This document shows positions 44,064-52,552 of a stretch of DNA of 64,000 nucleotides, piece by piece. Numbering within the stretch: position 1 is the first letter of the stretch; each line of letters opens with the position of its first letter. The translations under genes were made by a program, and so were the position numbers. The notes beneath the pieces are model-generated. The model saw only the letters and a program-made list of their open reading frames with translations. It had not been told where the DNA came from and did not search any database. This DNA comes from Streptomyces griseiscabiei (GTDB taxonomy: Bacteria; Actinomycetota; Actinomycetes; Streptomycetales; Streptomycetaceae): assembly GCF_020010925.1 (NCBI RefSeq), contig NZ_JAGJBZ010000001.1:1302001-1366000 (forward strand), written 5' to 3'.

Positions 44064-45773
44064 GTGAGCGAGAGGGACCCGGTGAGCGGCGAGGACTCCG
44101 TACCGCAGTGGCTCTTCCCGGACGGGGTGGGACTCCCGGGTCATCAGCTGGTGGCGGAGACCCTCGCCCCCATCGCCGTACTCGACGGCCGGTTGCGTCA
44201 TCTGTACGTGAACCCGGCATGGGTCGAGGTGGGCGGCGTACCCGCGGCGGCCTTCCTGGGGCGGACGCTCGGTGAGGCGCTGCCGGGGCTCCGCAGTCCG
44301 GACGACGTCCTGTTGGAGGTGCTTGCCGACGGACGGCCGCGCGAGGCGACCATCACGGGGACGACCGAGATCGCCTCGCCTCTCGGGCAGCGGCTCTGGC
44401 GAGCGGTGTACCACCGGGTGGAGCTGCCGGGACAGGGTGCCGGCCTGTGCGGGATCGGCGTGGAGATCAGCAATCTGCGCCGCTATCTGGACGACCTGGA
44501 GACGGCGCACCAGCGGCTCGCCATGCTGGACGCCTCGACCACCCGTATCGGCACCACGCTGGACATCGGCACCACCTGCCAGGAACTGGCGGACTTCCTC
44601 ACGCCGTCGCTGGCCGACACCGCCGCGGTCGGCCTCGTCGAGGAGCAGTTCACCGGCGCTCCCCCGCCGCTTCCCGGCTTCCTGCGGCTGCGCAAGATGA
44701 AGGGCGCGGCACTTCCCGGACTGGAATGGCTGCTGCGTCAGCTGGGCGGGCCGGGACCGTACGTCGACCTTCCGCGCGGGTCGGCGCCGCGGCGCTGTAT
44801 GGACAGTGGCCGACCGTGGCTGGGCAACCAGGCCTCGGACGAACTGTTCCAGAAGGTGACCGTGGACCCCGAGCGCGCCAAGATCTTCCGCACGGCCGGC
44901 ATCCACTCCCTGCTCATCGCGCCGCTGATCACGGCGGGCCGCGCGGTCGGCGTCGTCCTGCTGGGCCGGGCCGGCGCCTCGCCGCCGTTCGACGGCGACG
45001 ACGTCGAGACGGTCCAGGCACTGGCGGCCCGGGCCGCCGTCTCCGTCGACAGCGCCCGCCGCTACAGCTACGAACACACGATGGCGCTGGAACTCCAGCG
45101 CGCCCTGCTGTCCGAGCCCAGCACCCCGCACCCGACCGTGGAAGTGGCCGCCCGCTACCTGCCCTCCGGGCGCAGCGTCCTCGTCGGCGGCGACTGGTAC
45201 GACGCGATCCCGCTGCCCGACTCGCGCACCCTGCTGGTCATGGGCGATGTGATGGGCCACGGCTTCCAGGCCGCTGTCGCCATGAGCCAGTACCGCTCCC
45301 TGCTGCGCACCATCGCCGTCTCCGGTGTGAGCGTCGACAAGATCCTCGGCGAGTTCGACCGGAGGGTGGCGCACATCGGTCTCGACCGCCTCGCCACCTG
45401 TCTGCTGGCGGTCATGGATTCCCGGGAGGGCACCTGCACGGTGGCGAGCGCCGGGCATCTGCCGCCCGCCGTCGTACGGCCGGACGGCAGCACGGAGGTT
45501 CTCTGGCTCCCGGCGGGCCCGCCCATCGGCACCGGGCTCGGCGGCTACGAATCGAGCACCGTGCGCGTGGAACACGGCACCGCCCTGCTGCTCTACACCG
45601 ACGGGCTGGTGGAACGGCGCGACACGGACATCGACGTCTCGGTGCAGGGGCTCGCGGCACTGAGCCTGCCGGCGGGCGGCACCCTGGACGACATGCTCGA
45701 CACGCTCCTGGCCCACCTCGCCGACGGCGCCTACGAGGACGACGTCGCGATCCTGGCCGCCCGGCCACGCTGA
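44064..45773 (+). CDS. PAS-GAF-SpoIIE protein serine phosphatase
   Basis: 569 residues from GTG 44064, with GAGAGGAA upstream. A PAS domain (L-A-P-I-A-V-L-D-G-R-L-R-H-L-Y-V-N-P near 35-55) leads to a coiled linker, a GAF-like domain (about 175-335, ending A-A-V-S-V-D-S-A-R-R-Y) and a SpoIIE phosphatase with V-G-G-D-W-Y-D, G-D-V-M-G-H-G, L-Y-T-D-G-L-V-E and D-D-V-A-I-L. It has no kinase domain. The middle region after residue 195 is more divergent than in the two neighbours. It lies 48 bases after the HATPase-bearing homologue, so they are probably co-transcribed. Confidence 0.93.
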   Translation: MSERDPVSGEDSVPQWLFPDGVGLPGHQLVAETLAPIAVLDGRLRHLYVNPAWVEVGGVPAAAFLGRTLGEALPGLRSPDDVLLEVLADGRPREATITGTTEIASPLGQRLWRAVYHRVELPGQGAGLCGIGVEISNLRRYLDDLETAHQRLAMLDASTTRIGTTLDIGTTCQELADFLTPSLADTAAVGLVEEQFTGAPPPLPGFLRLRKMKGAALPGLEWLLRQLGGPGPYVDLPRGSAPRRCMDSGRPWLGNQASDELFQKVTVDPERAKIFRTAGIHSLLIAPLITAGRAVGVVLLGRAGASPPFDGDDVETVQALAARAAVSVDSARRYSYEHTMALELQRALLSEPSTPHPTVEVAARYLPSGRSVLVGGDWYDAIPLPDSRTLLVMGDVMGHGFQAAVAMSQYRSLLRTIAVSGVSVDKILGEFDRRVAHIGLDRLATCLLAVMDSREGTCTVASAGHLPPAVVRPDGSTEVLWLPAGPPIGTGLGGYESSTVRVEHGTALLLYTDGLVERRDTDIDVSVQGLAALSLPAGGTLDDMLDTLLAHLADGAYEDDVAILAARPR

Positions 45774-45903
45774 ACGCCCGCCGCGCGTCCACCGCCCGTC
45801 CGCCGCGACGGCGTCGGGTGCGGTGCTCGCGGGAGGGGGGTGCCGTTTGCCGGATCGGCAACAGGAGTGGGCGGGCCGGGGCCCGCTGGATCACGGTGGG
45901 CGC

Positions 45904-46611
45904 ATGACTGACGACATCACGGCGGTATCGCCCGCCTCCGCACCGCTCCCGTCCTCGTCCTCGCTCTCCCCGTCCTCGCCCGCCGACGGGTACGCCGGGG
46001 ATCCGGCGGTGCGGGCGGAGTGGGACGGCCGGTACGCCGACCGGCACCGGTTGTGGAGCGGGCAGCCCAACGGGGCGCTCGTGGACGAGGTCGCCGGGCT
46101 CACACCCGGGCGGGTGCTCGACGTCGGCTGCGGCGAGGGCGCGGACGCCGTCTGGCTCGCGCGCGGCGGCTGGGACGTGACCGCGCTCGACGTGTCGGGC
46201 GTGGCCCTGGAGCGCGCTGCCGGGCACGCGCGGGACGCCGGGCTCACCGTGCGCTGGGTGCACGCCACGCTCACCGGGGCGGCGCTCCCGCCGGCCTCCT
46301 TCGACCTGGTCTCCGCGCAGTATCCGGCGCTGCTGCGCACCCCCGACGCCGCCGCTGAGCGCGCGCTGCTCGCGGCCGTCGCCCCCGGCGGCGTGCTGCT
46401 GCTCGTCCACCACGCGGGGATGGACACCCAGCAGACGCAGGACGGCGGCTTCGACCCGGCCGACTACGTCTGGCCCTCGATGGTCACCGCTCTGCTCGAC
46501 GGCGACTGGGAGGTGGAGGTGGACGAGCAACGGCCCCGCGCGGTCCCCGACGGCGGCGCCGGCGCGCACCACCGGGACGACCTGGTGCTGCGCGTACGCC
46601 GGCTGCGCTGA
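45904..46611 (+). CDS. Class I SAM-dependent methyltransferase
   Basis: 235 residues from ATG 45904. After a Ser/Pro-rich N-terminus (about 30 residues) comes W-D-G-R-Y-A-D-R-H-R-L-W-S-G-Q-P-N near 40-55, then motif I V-L-D-V-G-C-G-E-G-A-D-A near 73-84, motif II V-T-A-L-D-V-S near 95, and the post-II loop F-D-L-V-S-A-Q-Y-P near 140. The W-S-G-x-P-N start is typical of TehB-like small-molecule methyltransferases. The substrate is unknown. Single gene, not clearly in an operon. Confidence 0.88.
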   Translation: MTDDITAVSPASAPLPSSSSLSPSSPADGYAGDPAVRAEWDGRYADRHRLWSGQPNGALVDEVAGLTPGRVLDVGCGEGADAVWLARGGWDVTALDVSGVALERAAGHARDAGLTVRWVHATLTGAALPPASFDLVSAQYPALLRTPDAAAERALLAAVAPGGVLLLVHHAGMDTQQTQDGGFDPADYVWPSMVTALLDGDWEVEVDEQRPRAVPDGGAGAHHRDDLVLRVRRLR

Positions 46612-46718
46612 CCGCGGTCCGGCCCGCTCGATCCCCGGGACCGCTCCCCCGCCCCGGTGAGCGTCCGTGTCCGCGAGACTGGAGGCGCCCTCGATCGCAC
46701 CCTACGGAGACGGCGGCG

Positions 46719-47513
46719 ATGACAGCGACAGAGCACCAGCCGTACCGTCCCCGCCATCCCGACTTCGGGCGGCTGATCCGCGACGAGGACACGGACACCG
46801 TGCTGTGCCATCTGTGCGGGCGGGCCTTCCGTTCGCTCGGCGCCCATGTGCGCGCACATGGGCTGACCGCGGCCGAGTACCGGCGGGAGTTCGGGCTGAT
46901 GCGCGGGCGCGCGCTCAGCGCGCGGTCGCTGGCGAGGGAGCAGTCCCGTACCCGGCGTGCGGAGTACCGGGCGTCGGAGGCGGCGCGGGAGCGGTTCGCG
47001 TCGGGGCGGGCGATGGCGCGCTCGGGCGAGCTGGCCCGCAGGCGCCGGGCCAGTGATCGGGTGCAGGGGGATTCGGCGGAGGCGCGGCGCAGACGTACGG
47101 AGAGCCTTGCCGCGGGTCGCCGTACGCAGAGCCGTGCTTCCGACGCGCGGATGGCGGCCGCGCTGGGCGCCGGGGGCTTCACCGATGTCGGGCAGGCCCT
47201 GCGGGCGGTGTACGTGGAGCGGCAGGCGAGCATCGAGGACACGGCGCGGGTGCTCGGCGTGGGCAAGCGCCGGGTACGGGAGTTGCTCGTCGAGCACGGT
47301 GTCGAGATCCGGCCCGTCGGCGTGAACTCCGCCGCCGGGCGGCGCTCCCGTGTGCGGCTCAACGACCGGGTCGCGGCCGAGCGTGTCGGCGCCGGGGACA
47401 TCGGGGCGTGGCTGCGGTCCCGGACCGCCGAGGGCGCGACCCTGCGGGAGCTGGCCGCCGCGACCGGCCGCAGCATCCCGTGGGTGGCCGCCCGTCTCGG
47501 CCCCCGCGGCTGA
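46719..47513 (+). CDS. MucR/Ros-type zinc-finger DNA-binding protein
   Basis: 264 residues. Residues 28-60 form a MucR-like zinc finger, C-H-L-C-G-R-A-F-R-S-L-G-A-H-V-R-A-H-G-L-T (C-x2-C-x9-H-x3-H), followed by E-Y-R-R-E-F-G-L as in the Ros/MucR family. The middle is a very Arg/Ala-rich helical segment. Two helix-turn-helix-like regions come later (S-I-E-D-T-A-R-V-L-G-V-G-K-R-R-V-R-E-L near 175-190 and T-L-R-E-L-A-A-A-T-G-R-S-I-P-W-V near 240-255). Ros/MucR proteins are better known from alpha-proteobacteria. Its target genes are not evident; it may bind DNA in an architectural manner. Confidence 0.85.
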   Translation: MTATEHQPYRPRHPDFGRLIRDEDTDTVLCHLCGRAFRSLGAHVRAHGLTAAEYRREFGLMRGRALSARSLAREQSRTRRAEYRASEAARERFASGRAMARSGELARRRRASDRVQGDSAEARRRRTESLAAGRRTQSRASDARMAAALGAGGFTDVGQALRAVYVERQASIEDTARVLGVGKRRVRELLVEHGVEIRPVGVNSAAGRRSRVRLNDRVAAERVGAGDIGAWLRSRTAEGATLRELAAATGRSIPWVAARLGPRG

Positions 47514-47714
47514 TCCGGCGCGGCGGCGGAAGGGGCCGACCGCCCTCGCCCCGCTCATCGACCCGATCACAAGTGGCATGGTCTCCGGCAATTCCGGGCT
47601 CCCTCATTCAGTACCGAAACAACGGAGGTGACGGCCACCGGCGCTTCGTAGAGTCCTCGCACCGGCGGAAAGGTCGAGGCCGGAATCGCACGGCGCCCAG
47701 AAGGAGACATCGGG

Positions 47715-48089
47715 ATGAGCAATGTGGAGATTTCCCTGAAGGAGATCATGACATCGATCGAAGGCGCGTTAGGAACCGCGCTGGTCGACTACACCAGCGG
47801 AATGGCGCTCGGTACCCTGGGCGGCGGCAAGGACCTCGACCTGACCGTCGCGGCGGCGGGCAACACGGATGTGATCCGCGCCAAGAACCGCACCATGGAA
47901 CACCTCGGCCTCAAGGGCGAGATCGAGGACGTGCTGATCACACTCGGCAGCCAGTACCACATCATCCAGCCGCTCAAGGGGCGCGGCGGCAACGGGCTGT
48001 TCCTCTACCTGGTGCTCGACAGGGGCAAATCGAACCTCGCCATGGCCCGGCACCAGCTCAAGCGCATCGAAGTGGAACTCACCGTGTAG
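47715..48089 (+). CDS. Roadblock/LC7-domain protein
   Basis: 124 residues. Fits the small alpha/beta roadblock fold: E-I-M-T-S-I-E-G-A-L-G-T-A-L-V-D-Y-T-S-G-M-A-L helix-strand start, a central helix (D-V-I-R-A-K-N-R-T-M-E-H-L), and the strand Q-Y-H-I-I-Q-P-L-K-G. In Streptomyces such proteins often accompany conservon-type GTPases, but no GTPase, histidine kinase-like or DUF742 gene is next to this one. The AAGGAGA ribosome site precedes ATG 47715. Codon 19 is TTA (47769-47771), making it a second bldA-sensitive gene in the window. The partner is unknown. Confidence 0.82.
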   Translation: MSNVEISLKEIMTSIEGALGTALVDYTSGMALGTLGGGKDLDLTVAAAGNTDVIRAKNRTMEHLGLKGEIEDVLITLGSQYHIIQPLKGRGGNGLFLYLVLDRGKSNLAMARHQLKRIEVELTV

Positions 48090-48286
48090 CAAACGCCTCG
48101 TCGCACGGCCTCGCACGCCCATGAATTGAAGATTTCTTCAACTGGGAAAGTCCAGATCAGGTCAATCCCATGAGCGTGCGAGGCCGGATGCACGACCATT
48201 GGTCTGCGACACCGCCCGCGGTGACACCTCCAGGTCGCCGTGCCCACAGAAGGCCCGTTGAACGCGGCAGGGAGCGAGCGATTCTC

Positions 48287-48637
48287 ATGCAGGTCCCCCT
48301 CTACCAGGCAAAGGCCGAGTTCTTCCGCATGCTCGGACACCCCGTACGCATCCGGGTCCTGGAACTGCTGCAGGACGGACCCCTCCCCGTGCGCGACCTG
48401 CTCGGCGAGATCGACATCGAACCGTCCAGCCTCTCCCAACAGCTGGGAGTGCTGCGCCGGTCGGGAATCGTCGTCTCCATCCGGGAGGGCTCCACCGTCA
48501 GCTACGCGCTCGCCGGCGGCGACGTGGCCGAACTCCTCCGCGCGGCCCGCCGCATCCTCACCGAACTGCTCGCCGGACAGAGCGAGTTGCTCGCCGAACT
48601 GCAGCAGGCGGAACTCCAGCCGGCGGCCCGCCGGTAG
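48287..48637 (+). CDS. ArsR-family winged-helix regulator
   Basis: 116 residues from ATG 48287, with GGGAG about 10 bases upstream. M-L-G-H-P-V-R-I-R-V-L-E-L-L-Q-D-G near 14-30 is the classic ArsR start, followed by the recognition helix E-P-S-S-L-S-Q-Q-L-G-V-L-R-R-S-G-I-V and a wing R-E-G-S-T-V-S-Y-A-L. No Cys pair for metal sensing is present, so it is probably not an arsenic/zinc sensor. A long upstream open frame is not coding. The target is unclear; its nearest neighbours are the roadblock protein and the polyphosphate kinase. Confidence 0.87.
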   Translation: MQVPLYQAKAEFFRMLGHPVRIRVLELLQDGPLPVRDLLGEIDIEPSSLSQQLGVLRRSGIVVSIREGSTVSYALAGGDVAELLRAARRILTELLAGQSELLAELQQAELQPAARR

Positions 48638-48750
48638 CTTGGCCGGGATGCGCCGCTCGTCGTCGGAAAGTACGGTGACGTCCTGGTGTTCGACCTTGGT
48701 CATGAGTGACCCGGAACTCATCGGCGGGGTCGTCGGGCGGTGGAGGCTAC

Positions 48751-49554
48751 ATGGCCGGCAAGAAGACGGCGAAGGTGCCGCGCGCGGCGTACGAGCGCGA
48801 ACTGCTGCGCCTGCAGACGGAGTTGGTGAAGCTCCAGGAGTGGGTGCGGGCGGAGGGCGCCCGTCTGGTCGTGGTCTTCGAGGGCCGGGACGCGGCGGGC
48901 AAGGGCGGCACGATCAAGCGGGTCGCCGAGCATCTCAACCCCCGTGTCGCCCGGATCGCGGCACTCCCCAGGCCGACGGAGCGCGAGCGCACCCAGTGGT
49001 ACTTCCAGCGCTACGTCGAGCATCTGCCGGCCGCCGGGGAGATCGTGCTGTTCGACCGGTCCTGGTACAACCGGGCGGGCGTCGAGTATGTGATGGGCTT
49101 CTGCACCAAGGAGGAGTACCAGCTCTTCCTGCGCCAGTGCCCGATCTTCGAGCGGATGCTGGTCGAGGACGGGATCCTGCTGCGCAAGTACTGGTTCTCG
49201 GTGAGCGACACCGAGCAGCAGGAGCGGTTCCGCAAGCGGCTGGAGGACCCGTTGCGGCGCTGGAAGCTGTCGCCGATGGACCTGGAGTCGCTCACCCGCT
49301 GGGAGGCGTACTCCCGGGCCAAGGACGAGATGCTGGTGCACACCGACGTCTCCGAGGCGCCCTGGTACGTCGTCGAGAGCGACGACAAGCGGCGGGCCCG
49401 GCTGAACATGATCGCCCACCTGCTGGCCTCCGTGCCGTACCACGAGGTCCCGCCCCCGGTGCTGGACCTGCCGGCCCGCCCGCCGTCGACCGGCTACCAG
49501 CGCCCGCCTCGTGACCTGCAGACGTACGTCCCCGACCACGCGGCGAGTCTCTGA
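48751..49554 (+). CDS. ppk2: Polyphosphate kinase 2 (class I PPK2)
   Basis: 267 residues from ATG 48751 with GGAGG four bases upstream; the earlier ATG at 48706 gives a Gly/Ser leader and no site. Walker A F-E-G-R-D-A-A-G-K-G-G-T near 46-56, lid region R-V-A-A-L-P-R-P-T-E near 75, Walker B L-F-D-R-S-W-Y-N-R-A-G near 108-118, and K-Y-W-F-S-V near 155. Matches PPK2 class I, which transfers phosphate between polyphosphate and nucleoside di- or monophosphates (mainly GDP/ADP to GTP/ATP). The W-K-L-S-P-M-D near 180 and the Pro-rich tail also fit. Stands alone. Confidence 0.94.
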   Translation: MAGKKTAKVPRAAYERELLRLQTELVKLQEWVRAEGARLVVVFEGRDAAGKGGTIKRVAEHLNPRVARIAALPRPTERERTQWYFQRYVEHLPAAGEIVLFDRSWYNRAGVEYVMGFCTKEEYQLFLRQCPIFERMLVEDGILLRKYWFSVSDTEQQERFRKRLEDPLRRWKLSPMDLESLTRWEAYSRAKDEMLVHTDVSEAPWYVVESDDKRRARLNMIAHLLASVPYHEVPPPVLDLPARPPSTGYQRPPRDLQTYVPDHAASL

Positions 49555-49604
49555 GCGGCCGGTTCACGCCGGCCCTCGGAGCATGGGCGTGAGCGGGCGG
49601 GAGT

Positions 49605-50513
49605 TCAGATGGCCCGGGCGCGCAGGCGGCGCAGCATACGGGCGTCCTCGAAGCCGACCGAGCGGGCCGCGGCGTCGACGGTGACGCCGTGGCTGATGAG
49701 GTGCTCGGCGCGTTCCAGGCGCAGGGTCTGCTGGTAGCGCAGCGGGGTGAGGCCGGTGGCGCGGCTGAAGAGCCGGGTGAGGGTGCGTTCGCTGACGCCG
49801 ACGTCCGCGGCCAGGCCGGGCAGGGGGAGCGGCCGGTCGAAGCGGGTGTCGATGAGGTCCTGGGCGCGGTGCACGGTGTCGTCGAGGTGGGACCGGTGCC
49901 GGAACATCGCGCTGGACTGCGGCTCGTGGCCGTTGCGGCGGGCGTAGACGACCATGTCCCGGGCCACCTGGGCGGCGACGGCGGGTCCGTGGCGGCCGGC
50001 GACCAGGTGCAGGGCGAGGTCGATACCGCTGGCGATCCCGGCCGAGGTGATCACCCGGTCGTCGGCGGTGAAGAGGACGTCACGGACGACGACCGCGCCG
50101 GGGTGGCGCCGGGCCAGTTCGTCCTGCACGTCGTGGTGGGTGGTGCAGCGGCGGCCCTGGAGCAGCCCGGCCCGGCCGAGTGCCTCCGCTCCGGCACAGA
50201 CGCTGGCCACGGTGCCGCCCCTGGCGTGGTGGTCCCGCAGGACCCGCAGCAAGGCCTCGCCGAGAGGGGGCGAGTCGGCCAGGGTGACGGCACTCCAGCC
50301 GGGGACCACGATCAGGTCGTCGGGCCCCAGCTCGGGCCAGTCCAGGCCGGCGACGAGCGGCAGCCCCTGGGCCGTGGGGACCTGCCGGTGCTCGGAGACA
50401 TAGGTGAGGGTGTAGGGGTGCCCGAAGTCGCCCGCGGTGGAGAAGACCTGCGCGGGGCCGGCCAGGTCCAGCAGATGGACTCCGGGCACCAGGAAGAAGA
50501 CGACGTGGCTCAC
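49605..50513 (-). CDS. GlxA-like DJ-1/AraC transcriptional regulator
   Basis: 302 residues from GTG 50513. The N-terminal half is a DJ-1/PfpI-type domain (V-F-F-L-V-P-G-V-H-L-L-D-L-A-G-P, and S-V-C-A-G-A near 102-107 with the nucleophile-elbow Cys). The C-terminal half is an AraC HTH pair: A-A-D-V-G-V-S-E-R-T-L-T-R-L-F near 240, then V-T-V-D-A-A-A-R-S-V-G-F near 280. The end, L-R-R-L-R-A-R-A-I, is some 15 residues shorter than typical and lacks the usual last helix, hinting at truncation. It follows the isochorismatase gene by 10 bases, suggesting it controls or shares a transcript with it. Confidence 0.88.
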   Translation of the reverse strand: MSHVVFFLVPGVHLLDLAGPAQVFSTAGDFGHPYTLTYVSEHRQVPTAQGLPLVAGLDWPELGPDDLIVVPGWSAVTLADSPPLGEALLRVLRDHHARGGTVASVCAGAEALGRAGLLQGRRCTTHHDVQDELARRHPGAVVVRDVLFTADDRVITSAGIASGIDLALHLVAGRHGPAVAAQVARDMVVYARRNGHEPQSSAMFRHRSHLDDTVHRAQDLIDTRFDRPLPLPGLAADVGVSERTLTRLFSRATGLTPLRYQQTLRLERAEHLISHGVTVDAAARSVGFEDARMLRRLRARAI

Positions 50514-50523
50514 GATCCGGTCA

Positions 50524-51126
50524 TCATGCCCGAAGGTCCGCGGCGGCTTCCACCTCGTCGACCGTGGCGATGGTGGCGAAGCGTCCGGCGAGGGCGTACT
50601 CGGTGCGCCGGACGACCTCGGCGGCGGGCAGGGTGCGGGGGTCGGCGAGCAGTTCGGCGACGGTCATGTCGGCGGGGGCGTCGCGGTGCGGGATCGGTTC
50701 GGTGGCGGTCGCGTCGACGACGAAGGTGACCCCGTAGCCGAGGTCGCTCCCGACGCGGGCGGTGGTCTCGACGCACTGTTCGGTGCGGATACCGCAGACG
50801 GTGAGTTCGCGGACCCCGTGCCCGGTGAGGACTTGCTGCAGGTTGGTGGTGGTGAAGGCGTTGTGCGAGGTCTTGTGGATCAGCGGCTCGCCGTCCTCGC
50901 GTCCGTCCAGCTCCTCCAGCAGCCGCACCTGGCCGAGGGCGGGGTCGAAGGCGTCGCCGCTGCCGGGCTCGGAGTGCAGCACCCACACGACCAGGTCCCC
51001 GGCCCGGCGGGCGAGCCGCACCAGCCGGTTCACCTTGTCGGCGATCTTCGGGTCGGAGATCGCCTCCCACTGCGGAAGGGTGCGGAAGGACTCCTGGACA
51101 TCGATGACGATCAGTGCTCGGGTCAT
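50524..51126 (-). CDS. Isochorismatase-family hydrolase
   Basis: 200 residues from ATG 51126. Cysteine hydrolase triad visible: Asp in V-I-D-V-Q-E near 8, Lys in H-K-T-S-H-N-A-F near 93, Cys in R-T-E-Q-C-V-E-T-T near 125. The family hydrolyses amides or vinyl ethers (isochorismate, nicotinamide, carbamoyl compounds). The T-E-Q-C-V-E signature is typical of the isochorismatase-like group, without a metal site for nicotinamide. Upstream of the GlxA-like regulator and co-directional. A longer open frame beyond 51126 is not coding. Confidence 0.9.
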   Translation of the reverse strand: MTRALIVIDVQESFRTLPQWEAISDPKIADKVNRLVRLARRAGDLVVWVLHSEPGSGDAFDPALGQVRLLEELDGREDGEPLIHKTSHNAFTTTNLQQVLTGHGVRELTVCGIRTEQCVETTARVGSDLGYGVTFVVDATATEPIPHRDAPADMTVAELLADPRTLPAAEVVRRTEYALAGRFATIATVDEVEAAADLRA

Positions 51127-51350
51127 GCCCTCAGCCTCCGCCGTACGGCCGGGCCGGGAACAGGCCGCATCGGGTCTCACTGCGGACCGATCCGGTCAGC
51201 CGCCGCGGCCCGCCGTCCGTACCCGGCGGCTTCCTCGCCGAGGTGGACGAGACCGGCGCGCTCATGGCAGAACCCCGTGCGCCCCGGTCCGCGTTGACAC
51301 CACGTCCTCGTCGGCGGCGCATCCCGCCGGCACCGAAGAAAGGCAGCACC

Positions 51351-51953
51351 ATGTCGCCTCGTACCGCGGACACGGCCGTGGCCGTCCACCCCCTGCTGGC
51401 CGAACGCTGGAGCCCACGCTCGTTCGACGCCGGCCGCACGGTCACCGACGAAGAGCTGGTGTCGCTGCTGGAAGCGGCCCGCTGGGCACCCTCCGCACGC
51501 AACGCGCAGCCGTGGCGCTTCCTCGTCGGACGGCGTGGCGACACGACGTACCAGCGGCTCCTCGACAGCCTGGTGCCCGCCAACCAGATCTGGGCGGGCG
51601 ACAGTTCACTGCTGGTCGCGGCGGTGGCGGTGGAGCTCGTCGACGACGGCGTGCCGCACCACGGCCCCGCGTACGACACCGGGCTGGCGGTGGCCCAGCT
51701 GTCGCTCCAGGCCCATGCCCTGGGACTGCACGCCCACCAGATGGGCGGCTTCGACCCCGAGCGGGTGCGCGCCTCGCTCGGGGTCCCGGACGGCTTCCGG
51801 CCGCTGTCCGTCACCGCGATCGGGGCCCTGGCGGCGGCGGACCTCCTCCCCCGGGAGCTGCGCACGCGGGAGACCGCCGCCCGGGTCCGGCGTCCGCTCA
51901 CGGAGACGGTCTTCGGTGCCCGCTGGGGCGACCCGCTGTCGGCCACCCCCTGA
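51351..51953 (+). CDS. Nitroreductase-family flavoprotein
   Basis: 200 residues from ATG 51351 with GAAAGG upstream. L-L-A-E-R-W-S-P-R-S-F near 15-25 and A-A-R-W-A-P-S-A-R-N-A-Q-P-W-R-F near 42-57 are the FMN-binding signatures. Y-D-T-G-L-A-V-A-Q-L-S-L-Q-A-H-A-L-G-L-H near 105-125 is the dimer helix, and the ending L-T-E-T-V-F-G-A-R-W-G fits small nitroreductases. NAD(P)H-dependent reduction of nitro groups or quinones is typical. It ends two bases before the stop of the leftward thioesterase gene. Confidence 0.92.
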   Translation: MSPRTADTAVAVHPLLAERWSPRSFDAGRTVTDEELVSLLEAARWAPSARNAQPWRFLVGRRGDTTYQRLLDSLVPANQIWAGDSSLLVAAVAVELVDDGVPHHGPAYDTGLAVAQLSLQAHALGLHAHQMGGFDPERVRASLGVPDGFRPLSVTAIGALAAADLLPRELRTRETAARVRRPLTETVFGARWGDPLSATP

Positions 51954-51955
51954 CC

Positions 51956-52477
51956 TCACTCCCCGGGCCGCTCCACCGGGAAGAGCAGGCAGCTGCTGGT
52001 GGCGTGGGCGAGCAGACGGTCCGACGCGTCCACCAGCCGCGCCTGGGCCAGGGCCGTTCTGCGACCGCCGCTGACGACGGTGCCGATGGCACGCACCGTG
52101 CCCGTGTCCACGGTGATCCGCCGCAGGAACTTCACCGTCAGGTCGAGCGAGGTGTAGGCCATGCCGCGCGGGAGGGTCGACTGGACGGCACACCCTGCCG
52201 CCGAGTCGAGCAGGGTGGCGAAGATACCGCCGTGCACGCTGCCGATCGGGTTGTAGTGCTCCTCCCCCGGCGTCAGCGAGAAGACCGCCCGGCCGGGCTC
52301 CACCTCGTCGAGGACGAAGTCGATCGCGTGGTTGACGGGCGGCTTCGGCAGGCTGCCCGCGGCCAGTGCGCGCAGGAAGTCGATGCCGGACATGCGTCCG
52401 GCCGCCTCCGCCAGGACCGCGGGATCCTCCCACTGATATGTACGTGTTCGCCCCACGACCGAGAACCGCCCTCTCAT
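51956..52477 (-). CDS. PaaI-family hotdog thioesterase
   Basis: 173 residues from ATG 52477. The hotdog active-site motif N-P-I-G-S-V-H-G-G-I-F-A-T-L-L-D near 76-91, with the catalytic Asp after H-G-G, is clear, followed by Y-T-S-L-D-L-T-V-K-F-L-R-R strands. Fits the acyl-CoA thioesterases of the PaaI group, which act on aryl- or medium-chain acyl-CoA. A good promoter lies at 52494-52523 on this strand, and the divergent HxlR regulator starts within 80 bases, so it is likely to be controlled by that regulator. Confidence 0.9.
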   Translation of the reverse strand: MRGRFSVVGRTRTYQWEDPAVLAEAAGRMSGIDFLRALAAGSLPKPPVNHAIDFVLDEVEPGRAVFSLTPGEEHYNPIGSVHGGIFATLLDSAAGCAVQSTLPRGMAYTSLDLTVKFLRRITVDTGTVRAIGTVVSGGRRTALAQARLVDASDRLLAHATSSCLLFPVERPGE

Positions 52478-52493
52478 CTGACTTCTGAAAGCG

Positions 52494-52546
52494 AAGCTAG
52501 ATGCCCGCCGGTCTGACTGTCAATGATGAAGCCAGGCCTTTACGAT
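52494..52546. promoter_or_regulatory. Overlapping divergent promoters, thioesterase / HxlR
   Basis: Leftward: TTGACA (complement of 52518-52523), an 18-base spacer and TAGCTT (complement of 52494-52499). This is close to the Streptomyces housekeeping consensus, with transcription starting only about 10 bases from ATG 52477. Rightward: CTGTCA (52517-52522), 18 bases and TACGAT (52541-52546), putting the start near 52553, so the HxlR message may be leaderless. The -35 boxes occupy the same DNA, so one bound HxlR dimer could block both. Confidence 0.65.
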
Positions 52547-52552
52547 GGCGTG

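Noticed and set aside
51127..51350. Possible small gene between the isochorismatase and the nitroreductase
   Set aside because: Only Pro/Arg-rich frames without a ribosome site. It is better seen as the divergent promoter region of the two genes.
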